A program made the position numbers and the translations under genes. DNA of 64,000 bases from Ancylobacter amanitiformis (lineage in GTDB: Bacteria > Pseudomonadota > Alphaproteobacteria > Rhizobiales > Xanthobacteraceae). The DNA is taken from assembly GCF_030814815.1 (NCBI RefSeq), contig NZ_JAUSVR010000006.1, forward strand, positions 224,942 to 288,941. Reading direction: 5' to 3'. Shown here in pieces: positions 63,962 through 64,000 of this stretch (position 1 is its first letter; every line of letters begins with the position of its first letter). The notes below the pieces were generated by a model. The model ran no database searches. It saw nothing but the letters and a program-made list of their open reading frames with translations, and had not been told where the DNA came from.

Positions 63962-64000
63962 GCGCCCATCGACGCGGCGCCACCGCAACGGCGGGTTCGG

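Overview
The window is high-GC, densely coded chromosome from an alphaproteobacterium, most likely of the order Hyphomicrobiales (Rhizobiales) and perhaps near Xanthobacteraceae. The placement is inferred from gene order (zapE-mdh-sucA-sucB-lpd; DUF2849-cysI-DUF934-cysH beside cysD-cysNC), from TAGAGC-type palindromic intergenic repeats of a kind I know from that order, and from an rRNA-type promoter at the right end. There is no database search behind this, so genus is not claimed. No tRNA, rRNA body, CRISPR array, insertion sequence or prophage was recognised.

Region by region: (1) 1-10066 is a catecholate siderophore locus. It holds 2,3-dihydroxybenzoate activation (entE, cut by the window edge), isochorismatase, a free-standing aryl carrier protein, an EntF-like NRPS and an EntA-like dehydrogenase. 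A divergent FecCD-type permease with its ATPase and an IroE-like esterase follow. Together they point to a tri-serine trilactone product of enterobactin type that is imported and hydrolysed for iron release. Isochorismate synthase, outer-membrane receptor and binding protein are not in view. (2) 10253-15978 holds dsbB, an HNH nuclease, a carboxylesterase, an M23 peptidase and a secreted LpqC-type esterase. (3) 16279-20785 is sdhCDAB, interrupted between sdhA and sdhB by a lower-GC methyltransferase that follows a 12-G tract. (4) 20805-30988 carries gluQ, a secreted glycerophosphodiesterase, a spermidine-synthase-like methyltransferase, a DUF2161 protein, an AEC transporter, a collagen-like lipoprotein, priA, xerC and a VOC protein. 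(5) 31099-41260 has a tiny secreted peptide and the 2-oxoglutarate dehydrogenase/TCA block (lpd, unknown, sucB, sucA, mdh, then DUF1003 and zapE). sucCD are absent from their usual place. (6) 41617-51072 holds envelope and miscellaneous genes: a trypsin-like protease, GNAT, a large MscS channel, a CAP lipoprotein, a COG0523 GTPase, a D,D-carboxypeptidase, a HisE-like protein and YqaA. (7) 51095-60256 is assimilatory sulfur metabolism: sulfate uptake (cysP, cysT, cysW without cysA), then cysH-DUF934-cysI-DUF2849 diverging from cysD-cysNC. (8) 60322-64000 has DUF429, a FAD oxidoreductase, a CitE-like lyase, DUF1737 and a strong promoter that probably drives an rRNA operon beyond the edge.

The most unusual features are: the sdh operon split by a probably acquired methyltransferase with a homopolymer tract at its start; many short tandem duplications (12-18 nt units), in multiples of three inside genes and mostly other lengths outside them; palindromic repeats whose first bases form the stop codon of neighbouring genes; very long perfect palindromes between genes; and a collagen-like (Gly-X-Y) lipoprotein.
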